DNA of 64,000 nt from NCBI RefSeq assembly GCF_011250565.1, contig NZ_JAANMS010000021.1, positions 1 to 64,000 on the forward strand, written 5' to 3'. Source of the stretch: Nocardioides sp. IC4_145 (lineage in GTDB: Bacteria > Actinomycetota > Actinomycetes > Propionibacteriales > Nocardioidaceae). Shown in pieces: positions 43,937 through 53,832 of this stretch. The notes under the pieces were generated by a model. That model was not told where the DNA came from. It ran no database searches and was given only the letters and a program-made list of their open reading frames with translations. Position 1 is the stretch's first letter, and the number at the start of each line of letters is the position of its first letter. A program made the position numbers and the translations under genes.

Positions 43937-44508
43937 CCGACGTCAACCTGACCCTGGTGGTCGTCTCCGCCTCGCTGCTGGGCAGCGGGGTCTACCTGGT
44001 GCTCGAGCGCAGCCTCTCCCGCGTGCTGGTCGGCCTGGTGATGATCGGCAACGGCGTCAGCCTCGGGTTCCTCGTCGCCGGCGGCCGGGCCGGCAGCGCG
44101 CCGATCGTCGGCGAGGACGCCGACAGCGCCGGGATCTCCGACCCGCTGCCCCAGGCGATGGTCCTGACCGCGATCGTCATCACCCTGGCCACGACGGCGT
44201 TCGTGCTCGCGATGGCCTACCGCAGCTGGCAGCTCTACGGCCACGACGACGTGCAGGACGACGTCGAGGACGCCACCGTGCGCCGGCTCGCCACCATCGA
44301 CGTCACCTCCGAGGCGTACGCCGCCACGACCTCCGACTTCCCCGGCGACGACTCCAGCGGCGACCCCGGCCAGGGCCCCGACGACGACCCGCACGGCAAG
44401 GACCCTCACGGCAAGGACCCGCTCGGCAGGGACCCGCGCACGGGTGATCCTGCCGAGAGCGACCCGCTCCGCGCCGACGCCGCCGAGACCCGGGGAGCCG
44501 ACTCGTGA
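43933..44508 (+). CDS. mrpC: Mrp antiporter subunit C with long acidic tail
   Basis: A 191-residue NuoK-like subunit. Residues 1-100 hold three helices with the family pattern GSGVYLVLERSLSRVLVGLVMIGNGVSL and DPLPQAMVLTAIVITLATTAF. The last ~85 residues are unusual: Asp/Gly/Pro-rich, with DPHGKDPHGKDPLGRDP repeats encoded by 15-bp units near 44386-44445. MrpC is usually near 115 residues. The tail is expected on the cytoplasmic side. Overlaps mrpA and mrpD. Confidence 0.92.
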   Translation: MTDVNLTLVVVSASLLGSGVYLVLERSLSRVLVGLVMIGNGVSLGFLVAGGRAGSAPIVGEDADSAGISDPLPQAMVLTAIVITLATTAFVLAMAYRSWQLYGHDDVQDDVEDATVRRLATIDVTSEAYAATTSDFPGDDSSGDPGQGPDDDPHGKDPHGKDPLGRDPRTGDPAESDPLRADAAETRGADS

Positions 44509-46208
44509 ACGCACTCGTCCCCCTCCCGGTCCTGCTGCCGATCCTCGGCGCCGGCGCCACGCTCGCGCTGGGTCGCCACCCGCACGTCCAGCGCTGGCTC
44601 AGCCTCGCCGTGCTCGGCGGCGTCGTGGTGATCGCTGCCGTGCTGCTCGTCCAGGCCGACCAGCACGGCCCGCAGACGGTCTGGATCGGCGCCTGGCCCG
44701 AGCGGCTCGGCATCGTGCTGGTCGCCGACCGGCTCGCGGCGCTGATGCTGCTGGTCAGCGCACTCGTGACGCTGGCGGTCCTGGCGTACTCCGTCGGGCA
44801 GGGCATGACCGAGGACGAGGAGGGCGCGCCGCTCTCGGTCTACCACCCGACGTTCCTCGTCCTCGTCGCGGGCGTGGCCAACGCGTTCCTCGCCGGCGAC
44901 CTGTTCAACCTCTTCGTCAGCTTCGAGATGCTGCTGTTCGCCAGCTACGTGCTGCTGACCCTGGGCGGCACGGCCACCCGGATCCGCGCGGGCACGATCT
45001 ACGTGCTGGTCAACCTGCTGTCCTCGACGCTGTTCCTCATCAGCCTGGCGGTCACCTACGCCGCGACCGGGACGTTGACCCTGGCCGACCTCGCCGTGCG
45101 CCTCGATGAGCTGCCCGACCACGTCTCGTTGATGATCCAGCTGCTGCTGCTGACGACGTTCGCGATCAAGGCGGCGATCTTCCCGCTGTCGTTCTGGCTG
45201 CCGGACAGCTACCCCACCGCGCCCGCGCCGGTGACCGCGGTCTTCGCCGGCCTGCTCACCAAGGTCGGTGTCTACGCGATCCTGCGCATGCAGACGCTGC
45301 TCTTCCCCGACAGCCCGCTGACCGACATGCTGCTGTGGGCCGCGCTGCTGACGATGATCATCGGGATCCTGGGCGCCGTCGCGCAGTCGGACATCAAGCG
45401 CATGCTGTCGTTCACGTTGGTCAGCCACATCGGCTACCTCGTGCTCGGCATCGCGCTCGGCAGCCAGTCCGGCACCGCGGGCACCACGTTCTACGTCGTC
45501 CACCACATCACGATCCAGACCGCGCTGTTCCTCGTCCTGGGCCTGGTCGAGCGACGCGCCGGCAGCACCGCGCTGATGCGGATCGGCGGCCTGGCACGGC
45601 TGGCGCCGCTGCTCGCGGTGCTGTTCTTCATCCCGGCGATGAACCTCGCGGGCATCCCACCGTTCTCCGGATTCATCGGCAAGGTCGGGCTGTTCCAGGC
45701 GGCGCAGGCCGACGGCCGTGCGCTGGCCTGGGCCCTGGTCGCGGGCGGGGCGCTCACCAGCCTGCTGACGCTGTACGCCGTGGCGAAGACCTGGGCGGTC
45801 GCCTTCTGGCGGACGCCGCTGGAGGCGCACGAGGCGCTCGAGGCGATCGGGTCCACCGACGACCCGGACGGTGAGCCGGTGCCGGGCCACGACACCCGTG
45901 CGGTGCACGAGCACCGCGGCCACGTCCACACCGCCGGCGGCGTCGTCTCCCGCGCCGACATCGAGGAGGCGCGGCGCCTGGGCGACGACGACATGCCCGA
46001 GCGGGACTTCTACACCCTCATCGAGGCCGGCGAGGACAGTCGGCACTCCCCCCGAGGGATGCTCGCGCCCGCCGCCGGGCTGGTCACGATGAGCGTGCTG
46101 CTCAGCGTCGTCGCCGGCCCGCTCTACGCGCTCTGCGACCGCGCCGCGGCGGACCTGCACGACCGCGGCCCCTACCTCTCCTCGGTCCTGACGGGTGAGG
46201 ACCGGTGA
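44505..46208 (+). CDS. mrpD: Mrp antiporter subunit D
   Basis: A 567-residue NuoM/N-like membrane subunit. Conserved: NLFVSFEMLLFASYVLLTLGG, IKAAIFPLSFWLPDSYPTAPAPVTAVFAGLLTKVGVYAILR (in pieces), and SDIKRMLSFTLVSHIGYLVLG. It forms the second proton channel. Near residues 445-525 there is a polar, His/Asp-rich insert (DTRAVHEHRGHVHTAGG) before the last helix, not typical of MrpD. Overlaps mrpC and mrpE. Confidence 0.94.
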   Translation: MNALVPLPVLLPILGAGATLALGRHPHVQRWLSLAVLGGVVVIAAVLLVQADQHGPQTVWIGAWPERLGIVLVADRLAALMLLVSALVTLAVLAYSVGQGMTEDEEGAPLSVYHPTFLVLVAGVANAFLAGDLFNLFVSFEMLLFASYVLLTLGGTATRIRAGTIYVLVNLLSSTLFLISLAVTYAATGTLTLADLAVRLDELPDHVSLMIQLLLLTTFAIKAAIFPLSFWLPDSYPTAPAPVTAVFAGLLTKVGVYAILRMQTLLFPDSPLTDMLLWAALLTMIIGILGAVAQSDIKRMLSFTLVSHIGYLVLGIALGSQSGTAGTTFYVVHHITIQTALFLVLGLVERRAGSTALMRIGGLARLAPLLAVLFFIPAMNLAGIPPFSGFIGKVGLFQAAQADGRALAWALVAGGALTSLLTLYAVAKTWAVAFWRTPLEAHEALEAIGSTDDPDGEPVPGHDTRAVHEHRGHVHTAGGVVSRADIEEARRLGDDDMPERDFYTLIEAGEDSRHSPRGMLAPAAGLVTMSVLLSVVAGPLYALCDRAAADLHDRGPYLSSVLTGEDR

Positions 46209-46765
46209 GCCCGGTGCTGCGGACCCGCCGCGACGGGAGCACCCGGCCGGCGCGCTACCGGGCCGTCCAGCCGCTGGCGGTGCTGTGGCTGACGCTGGTG
46301 TGGCTGGCGATGTGGGGCGAGGTGTCGCCGCTGCTGGTGGTCGGCGGCGTGCTGGTCGCGGTGGCCGTCTGCGTGGCGTTCCCGCTGCCGCCGGTCGACA
46401 TCGCCTCCGGCCTGCGACCCGTCGCGCTGGCCCGGCTGGTCGCACGGTTCCTGGTCGACGTGGTGCGGGCCAGCATCCAGGTCACCGGCGTGGTGCTGCG
46501 TCGTCGGCCGGTGCGTAACGCGGTGGTAGCCGTCGACCTCGAGAGCTCCTCGGACTTCGTGATGACCCTGGTCGCGGCGATGCTCTCGCTCATCCCCGGC
46601 TCCGTCGTGGTCGAGGCGCGGCGCTCGACCCACACGCTCTACCTGCACGTGCTCGACGTGCCCGACGAGGAGAGCGCGGAGGAGTTCCGACGCGACGCCC
46701 TCCAGCTCGAGCAGCGCGTCCTGCGCGCGCTGCCGCCGCACGCCCCCGAGGAGGCCGGAGCATGA
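46205..46765 (+). CDS. mrpE: Mrp antiporter subunit E
   Basis: A 186-residue subunit with an N-terminal pair of helices (LTLVWLAMWGEVSPLLVVGGVLVAV), an amphipathic segment DVVRASIQVTGVVLRRRPVRNAVVAVDLE, and a soluble C-terminal part (ATLIPGSVVVEARRSTHTLYLHVLDV-like). This matches MrpE in order and length. GTG start overlaps mrpD; stop overlaps mrpF. Confidence 0.9.
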   Translation: MSPVLRTRRDGSTRPARYRAVQPLAVLWLTLVWLAMWGEVSPLLVVGGVLVAVAVCVAFPLPPVDIASGLRPVALARLVARFLVDVVRASIQVTGVVLRRRPVRNAVVAVDLESSSDFVMTLVAAMLSLIPGSVVVEARRSTHTLYLHVLDVPDEESAEEFRRDALQLEQRVLRALPPHAPEEAGA

Positions 46766-47067
46766 ACGTCGTCCTGGTCGTGGCCGCCGGCATCCTGCTG
46801 GTCGCCGCGCTCCTGCTGGTCGTCCGGATGACCCTCGGGCCGACCATCCTCGACCGCAGCGTCGCCCTCGACGTGCTCGTCGCGGTGACCGTCTGCGCGA
46901 TCGCCCTCCACAGCGCCCACACCGGCTCGACCTACGCCCTGCCGGTCGTGGTGGTGCTCGCCGGCTGCGGGTTCGTCAGCGCGGTCAGCGTGGCGCGGTA
47001 CGCCAGCCGCAGCGACGACCTGCAGTCCGGCACCGGCGACGACGACCGCTTCACGGGGAGGTCGTGA
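46762..47067 (+). CDS. mrpF: Mrp antiporter subunit F
   Basis: A 101-residue, three-helix subunit with MrpF hallmarks: LLVVRMTLGPTILDRSVALDVLVAV, containing the conserved GPxxxDR. It lies between mrpE and mrpG with stop-start overlaps and has normal length. Confidence 0.92.
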   Translation: MNVVLVVAAGILLVAALLLVVRMTLGPTILDRSVALDVLVAVTVCAIALHSAHTGSTYALPVVVVLAGCGFVSAVSVARYASRSDDLQSGTGDDDRFTGRS

Positions 47068-47432
47068 TGAGCTGGACGACCCCGCTCGACGTCGCGGCCG
47101 CGGTCTGCATCCTGCTCGGCGCGGTGCTCACGCTCGTCGCGGCCATCGGCCAGGTGCGCATGCCGGACCTGCTCAGCCGCATGCACGCCGCGACCAAGCC
47201 GCAGGTCCTCGGCACCGTCCTCATCGTCCTCGGCCTGTCCCTGCGGCTGCGCGAGCCCGGCGTCGTCGGCTTGCTGCTGCTCGTCGTGCTCCTGCAGATG
47301 GCCACCAGTGTCGTGTCGAGCCACATGGTCGGGCGGGCGTCGTTCCGCGCCGGCCAGGTCCGCGACGACCTGCTGGTCGTCGACGAGCTCAGCGACGAGC
47401 AGCTGCACGAGGAGCCGCGCGGCGCCCCCTGA
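47064..47432 (+). CDS. mrpG: Mrp antiporter subunit G
   Basis: A 122-residue three-helix subunit with GAVLTLVAAIGQVRMPDLLSRMHAATKPQVLG, the MrpG/PhaG signature. Start is GTG 47064, overlapping mrpF, or the ATG immediately after. Last gene of the operon; its stop overlaps the left arm of a hairpin at 47431. Confidence 0.92.
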   Translation: MMSWTTPLDVAAAVCILLGAVLTLVAAIGQVRMPDLLSRMHAATKPQVLGTVLIVLGLSLRLREPGVVGLLLLVVLLQMATSVVSSHMVGRASFRAGQVRDDLLVVDELSDEQLHEEPRGAP

Positions 47433-47451
47433 CGCCGGCCCGGCCGGCGTC
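47431..47451. terminator. Short GC hairpin between mrpG and ppsA
   Basis: GACGCCGGC (47431-47439) pairs with GCCGGCGTC (47443-47451) around a 3-base loop. It sits between convergent genes ending at 47432 and 47464, so it can serve both. Confidence 0.65.
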
Positions 47452-47463
47452 GGGGTCCGCCGG

Positions 47464-49877
<2,414 letters not shown>

Positions 49878-49881
<4 letters not shown>

Positions 49882-50756
49882 GGGCGTGTCCCTTCGGTGC
49901 TGGCGGCCTGCTGCCGACCGGCCCGCTTCCGGGCGGTCGTCTTGAGCGTCTGGAGGATCAGGGCGGAGATCTCCTCGACCGACTTGGCCGAGGAGTCGAT
50001 GACCGGGAGCCGGTGGGCCGCGAGCAACGCGTCGGCGCGGCGCAGCTCCCAGCGGCACTGCTCGGGCGAGGCGTAGCGCGAGCCCGGGCGGCGCTCGTTG
50101 CGCACCCGGCTCAGCCGTTCGACCGTCGTCGTGAGGCCGAAGCAGCGGTCGAGGTAGGGCCGCACGACCTCCGGCAGGTCCTCGGCCTCGAGGTCCTCGT
50201 CGACGAGTGGGTAGTTGGCGACGAAGAGCCCGTGCTGGAGCGCGAGGTACATGCTCGTCGGGGTCTTGCCGCACCGCGAGGGCGCCAGCAGGATCACGTC
50301 GGCCTTCTCCAGCGCCCGCAGGCTCTGTCCGTCGTCGTGCTCGATGGTGAACTCCACCGCCGCCATCCGCGTGTTGTACGCCTTGACGTCGTTGACGCCG
50401 TGCAGTCGCGCCGCCTGCCGCTGGCCCCGGCGCCCCAGGATCGTCTCGACGCGGTTCATGTGCAGGTCGAAGAAGTCGATGATCGGCGCGGTCGTGCGCG
50501 CCAGCTCCGCGCGCACCTCGTCGCTCGCGGCCGTCGTGAAGACCAGCGGCGGCACCGGACCCGCTGCCGCCTCGTCGAGCAGCGCGACGACGCGCCGGGC
50601 GTCCTCGATGGTGTGGATGAACGGGATCAGCGTCCGCTCGAACTGCAGGTCCGGGAACTGCAGGAGCAGCGCGTTGCCCATCGTCTCGGCGCTGATCCCG
50701 GTGGAGTCGGACAGGAAGAAGACAGGTACGACGCCGTGCTCGCTGCTCGCGTCCAT
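49878..50756 (-). CDS. ppsR: PEP synthase regulatory kinase/phosphorylase (PpsR, DUF299)
   Basis: A 292-residue bifunctional enzyme that uses ADP to phosphorylate and switch off PEP synthase and then removes the phosphate. Family signatures: [20 protein letters not shown] (residues 11-30), [11 protein letters not shown], and the P-loop-like [16 protein letters not shown]. It overlaps ppsA by four bases (ATGA), so enzyme and regulator are produced together. Start ATG 50756 is the first in the conserved region. Confidence 0.95.
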
Positions 50757-50933
50757 CTCCGCCTTCGTCCGCCTCGGTCCCGGGTGCCTGCACCGTAGTG
50801 CGTCCCGTACCCCGCCCGGCGGCCGTCCCAGGCCGGGCGGCGAGATTTCGCTCGCACGCGCGCATGGCCCACGTCACACCGGGGCACAACACCAGTGACG
50901 GTCGGGGCCTCCCCCCAGTGCTCCGAGCGTCCG

Positions 50934-50961
50934 CGGGCCGCGACCTCCGGGTCGCGGCCCG
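50934..50961 (-). terminator. GC hairpin downstream of the anti-sigma-like gene
   Basis: CGGGCCGCGACC (50934-50945) and GGTCGCGGCCCG (50950-50961) form a perfect 12-bp stem with a TCCG loop. It lies 62 bases after the stop of the 51023-51430 gene. A 15-base element TTGCGGGCCAGTCGT-like is duplicated just beside it (about 50967-51005). It also lies upstream of ppsR on the same strand and may insulate it. Confidence 0.7.
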
Positions 50962-51022
50962 TCCTGCGTCGCGGGCCAGTCGTGGTTGCGGGCCAGTCGT
51001 AATTGCGGACCGCTGCCGCCGC

Positions 51023-51430
51023 TCAGGCGTAGGCCAGCTCGGCCGTCACCCGCGTCCCCTGCGACCGCTCGAAGTGCCAGCTCTCGCAGACGTGGTCGAC
51101 GATCGCGAGCCCGCGTCCGCTGAGCGCGTGGTCGTTGAGCTGGACGGCCTGCAGCTCGTCGACGGAGCCGCCGTCCACGACGCTCAGCCGCAGGAGGTCG
51201 GGTCGCACGCACCAGGAGACCGCGATCGTCCGGTCGGCGTTCGGCCGGCCGTGGACCAGGCCGTTGGTGAGCAGCTCGCTCACCACCAGGCCGGCGTCGT
51301 CGACGACCGTGTCCCGGACGCCCGAGCGTCGGAGGTCCTCGGCGAGGAGGTGCCGGGCACGCCGCACGCTGGATGGTTCGTAGGGCAGGTGCACCGTCAC
51401 GCAGGTCTCGTCGTCGTGCTGGCGCCCCAT
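51023..51430 (-). CDS. RsbW-like anti-sigma-type ATP-binding protein
   Basis: A 135-residue GHKL ATPase of the anti-sigma/serine kinase type. The N box [11 protein letters not shown]1 DGGSVDEL and G2 GRGLAIVD are present; no other domain. Actinobacteria have many such proteins, and most bind sigma factors or antagonists. No sigma factor or antagonist gene is adjacent, so its partner is unknown. The start ATG 51430 lies in [16 protein letters not shown]. Confidence 0.82.
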   Translation of the reverse strand: MGRQHDDETCVTVHLPYEPSSVRRARHLLAEDLRRSGVRDTVVDDAGLVVSELLTNGLVHGRPNADRTIAVSWCVRPDLLRLSVVDGGSVDELQAVQLNDHALSGRGLAIVDHVCESWHFERSQGTRVTAELAYA

Positions 51431-51608
51431 GCGTCGCTCCTCGCGCTGCTGTCGGTGTCCACCGGTCCCGTAGCCCCCTCCCCCGGGTCCGAAACGGGGG
51501 TCTCACCGATCGGCGGCCGGCTATGCGCCCCGTTACCGATCTGTGTGTAGTGCGGTCTCGTCCTCGCCCGCCGAACTGCTGGTAGAAGTCGCTCCCCCCG
51601 GCTCCTGC

Positions 51609-52430
51609 TCAGGCGGCGGACGGACCCGGTCGGCGGACTTCGCCCAGTACTTCGCCCAGTACTTCGGCGAGTGCCACGGCCCTCTCGAGCACGCGGCGGA
51701 CCTCCTCGGGGTGGAGCATCACGTCCTCCCAGTGAAGCGGAGGACGATCCAGCCGCCGACCACCATGCGGTTGTAGCGGCGGGCATCCGAGGCGAGCGCC
51801 GAGCGGCTGCCGTGCCAGGCGAACGAGTCGGCTTCGCAGACGATCCGCAGACGGGGGTCCACCAGGTCGGCGCGGGCGCGGAAGTCACCGTCGACGATCG
51901 TCACCTGGGGCCGGACGGAGAGCCCCGGCACGTCCAGGCAGATGGCCCGCAGCACGGACTCGAACGGGTTGGCGGCGAGACCGGACGCGACGGCCGCGAC
52001 GCGTCGTACCTGCGGCGACCCCGGCCCGCGGACCGTGTCCGCGACCCGACCCAGCAGCTGGGCACACCCCGTCTCCCGCAGCGCGGAGTCCGCGACGCGG
52101 AGCGCCTCGTCGAACGGCAGGGACCGCAGGCAGTCGCGCAGCGTCGTCTCCATCGACGTCGCGACCCCGGTCGGGTCGCGCTTCGGCAGCTCTGCGTCGT
52201 GCACGTGGGCCAGGTGTCCCCGAGCACCGACCTTGCGACCGCGGCCGACGGTGACGTGGGGCCGGTCCGGCACGACCTTGACACCCCACCCGTGGTGCAG
52301 CGCGGCGCTGGTCAGGGAGAGGACTCCACCGAGCTGTGCCGCGACCGAGGTGGCGTCGTCGACACCCGGCAGGACGTAGAGACCCCGGGCGGCGCGCGAC
52401 CAGCCTCGTTGCCGACGGTGCAGGACGCGA
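51609..52430 (-). pseudogene. Broken DUF559-type nuclease gene (frameshift, no normal start)
   Basis: A DUF559/VSR-like protein is readable in two frames. From about 52430 to 51735 the frame gives WSRAARGLYVLPG, LTSAALHHGWGVKV, then ARADLVDPRLRIVCEADSF and RRYNRMVVGGWIVLRFT. At about 51729-51735 one base is missing: the natural continuation WEDVMLHPEEVRRVLE is in the next frame and ends at 51609, while the actual frame stops at 51719. No ATG or GTG lies before the conserved N-terminus; an in-frame TGA is at 52472-52474 and the first GTG (52273) is internal. It is therefore probably a decayed gene, though a sequencing error could explain the frameshift. Confidence 0.72.
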
Positions 52431-52517
52431 GCGCCTCTCCACAGGTGCGGTTTCGAGCCCCCGGACGCCGGTCACCGGAGCGGGGCAGGAAGACGTGCAC
52501 CAGGAGAGGGAGATCCC

Positions 52518-53069
52518 GTGGCAGAGCAGTCCGTGTCCGGCAAGACCATCGCGTTCCTCGTCTCGACCGAGGGCATCGAGCAGGCGGAGCTGACCGGCCC
52601 GTGGGAGGCGGTCAAGGAGGCGGGCGGCACGCCGGTGCTCCTCAGCACCGAGGCCGGCGAGGTGCAGGCGTTCAACCACCTCGACAAGGCGGACACGTTC
52701 GGCGTCGACAAGGTGGTCGACGACGTGAGCGTCGACGACTTCGACGGGCTCGTGCTGCCGGGCGGGGCGCCCAACGGCGACCTGTTGCGGACGTTCGAGT
52801 CGGCGGTGTCCTTCGTGCGCGGCTTCGTGGAGTCCGGCAAGCCGACCGCGGTCATCTGTCACGCGCCGTGGGTGCTGGTGGAGGCCGACGTGGTCCGCGG
52901 CAAGCAGGTCACGTCGTGGCCGAGCCTGCAGACCGACCTCCGCAACGCCGGCGCCGAGTGGGTGGACCAGGAGGTCGTCGTGGACGGCAACCTGGTGACC
53001 AGCCGGCAGCCCGACGACATCCCCGCGTTCAACCGCGAGTTCCTCGCGCTGGTGGCCCAGGCGGCATGA
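52518..53069 (+). CDS. DJ-1/PfpI-family protein
   Basis: A 183-residue class I glutamine-amidotransferase-like protein. Nucleophile elbow AVICHAPWVLVEA with the cysteine near residue 114; acidic partner in DGLVLPGGAPNGDLLR. Length and strand order match the PfpI/YhbO group (general stress proteins, possibly deglycase or protease-like). GTG 52518 with GAGAGGGAGA 6-8 bases upstream. The LysR-like gene follows. Confidence 0.88.
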   Translation: MAEQSVSGKTIAFLVSTEGIEQAELTGPWEAVKEAGGTPVLLSTEAGEVQAFNHLDKADTFGVDKVVDDVSVDDFDGLVLPGGAPNGDLLRTFESAVSFVRGFVESGKPTAVICHAPWVLVEADVVRGKQVTSWPSLQTDLRNAGAEWVDQEVVVDGNLVTSRQPDDIPAFNREFLALVAQAA

Positions 53070-53131
53070 CCGCGCGGCGGCGGGGTGCCGCGCCGCACGA
53101 GCAGCGCGAGGCGAGCCCTAGGGTCGAGCCC

Positions 53132-53719
53132 GTGAGCACCCCGCCGTTCCGCGTCGGCTTCGTGACCGGGGCGACGCCCGACAAGTGGGCCCGTCACTGG
53201 CGACAGCGGCGCACCCGTGAGCCGCTCGAGCTGGTCCCCGTGACCGAGGAGGACCAGGAGCGCGTCCTGCGCGAGCGCGAGGTCGACATGTGCCTCGTGC
53301 GGCTGCCCGTCGACCGGGAGGGGCTCCACCTCATCCCGTTGTACGACGAGCTCCCGGTCGCCGTCGTCGGCGACGAGCACCTGCTGACCCTGGCCGACGA
53401 GGTCATGACCGCCGACCTGGCCGAGGAGCAGCTGGTGCTCCCCCACCGGTCCGGCTGGCGCCCCGACGTACCGCAGCTCGACTGGCCGCCGATGACCGTC
53501 AAGGACGCCGTCGAGGTGGTCGCCAGCGGCACCGGCGTGGCGATCGTGCCGATGTCGATCGCGCGGCTGCACAACCGCAAGGACGTGGAGCACCGGGTCG
53601 TCACCGACCTGGAGCCGACGACCGTCGGGCTGGCTTGGCTGGTCGAGCGCGACGACGAGCAGTGCCAGGCGTTCGTGGGGGTCGTCCGGGGACGGTCGGT
53701 CCGCAGCTCGCGCGGCTGA
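53132..53719 (+). CDS. LysR-type substrate-binding domain without DNA-binding domain
   Basis: A 195-residue protein equal to the effector-binding half of a LysR regulator: VGFVTGATPDKWARHWRQR, DMCLVRLPVDREGLHLIPLYDELPVAVV (in parts), and VEVVASGTGVAIVPMSIARL. There is no helix-turn-helix. I start at GTG 53132 because TAGGGT lies 7 bases before it (leaderless pattern); an ATG at 53066 overlapping the previous stop would add 22 low-complexity residues. Function unknown; it might bind a ligand and another regulator. Confidence 0.75.
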   Translation: MSTPPFRVGFVTGATPDKWARHWRQRRTREPLELVPVTEEDQERVLREREVDMCLVRLPVDREGLHLIPLYDELPVAVVGDEHLLTLADEVMTADLAEEQLVLPHRSGWRPDVPQLDWPPMTVKDAVEVVASGTGVAIVPMSIARLHNRKDVEHRVVTDLEPTTVGLAWLVERDDEQCQAFVGVVRGRSVRSSRG

Positions 53720-53832
53720 CCCGCCAGCTCATCCGTCCGCTCACCTGTCCGCTCATCCATCCGGGATGAGGTGGGCCGCGCCACCCCACCCGACGGTGTG
53801 CGTTGCGGGTGGGACGGGTACGTGGACAGATC

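Noticed and set aside
53066..53131. ATG at 53066 as start of the LysR-like gene
   Set aside because: It overlaps the previous stop, but the extra 22 residues are low-complexity and a leaderless -10 (TAGGGT) precedes the GTG at 53132; I keep it only as an alternative.
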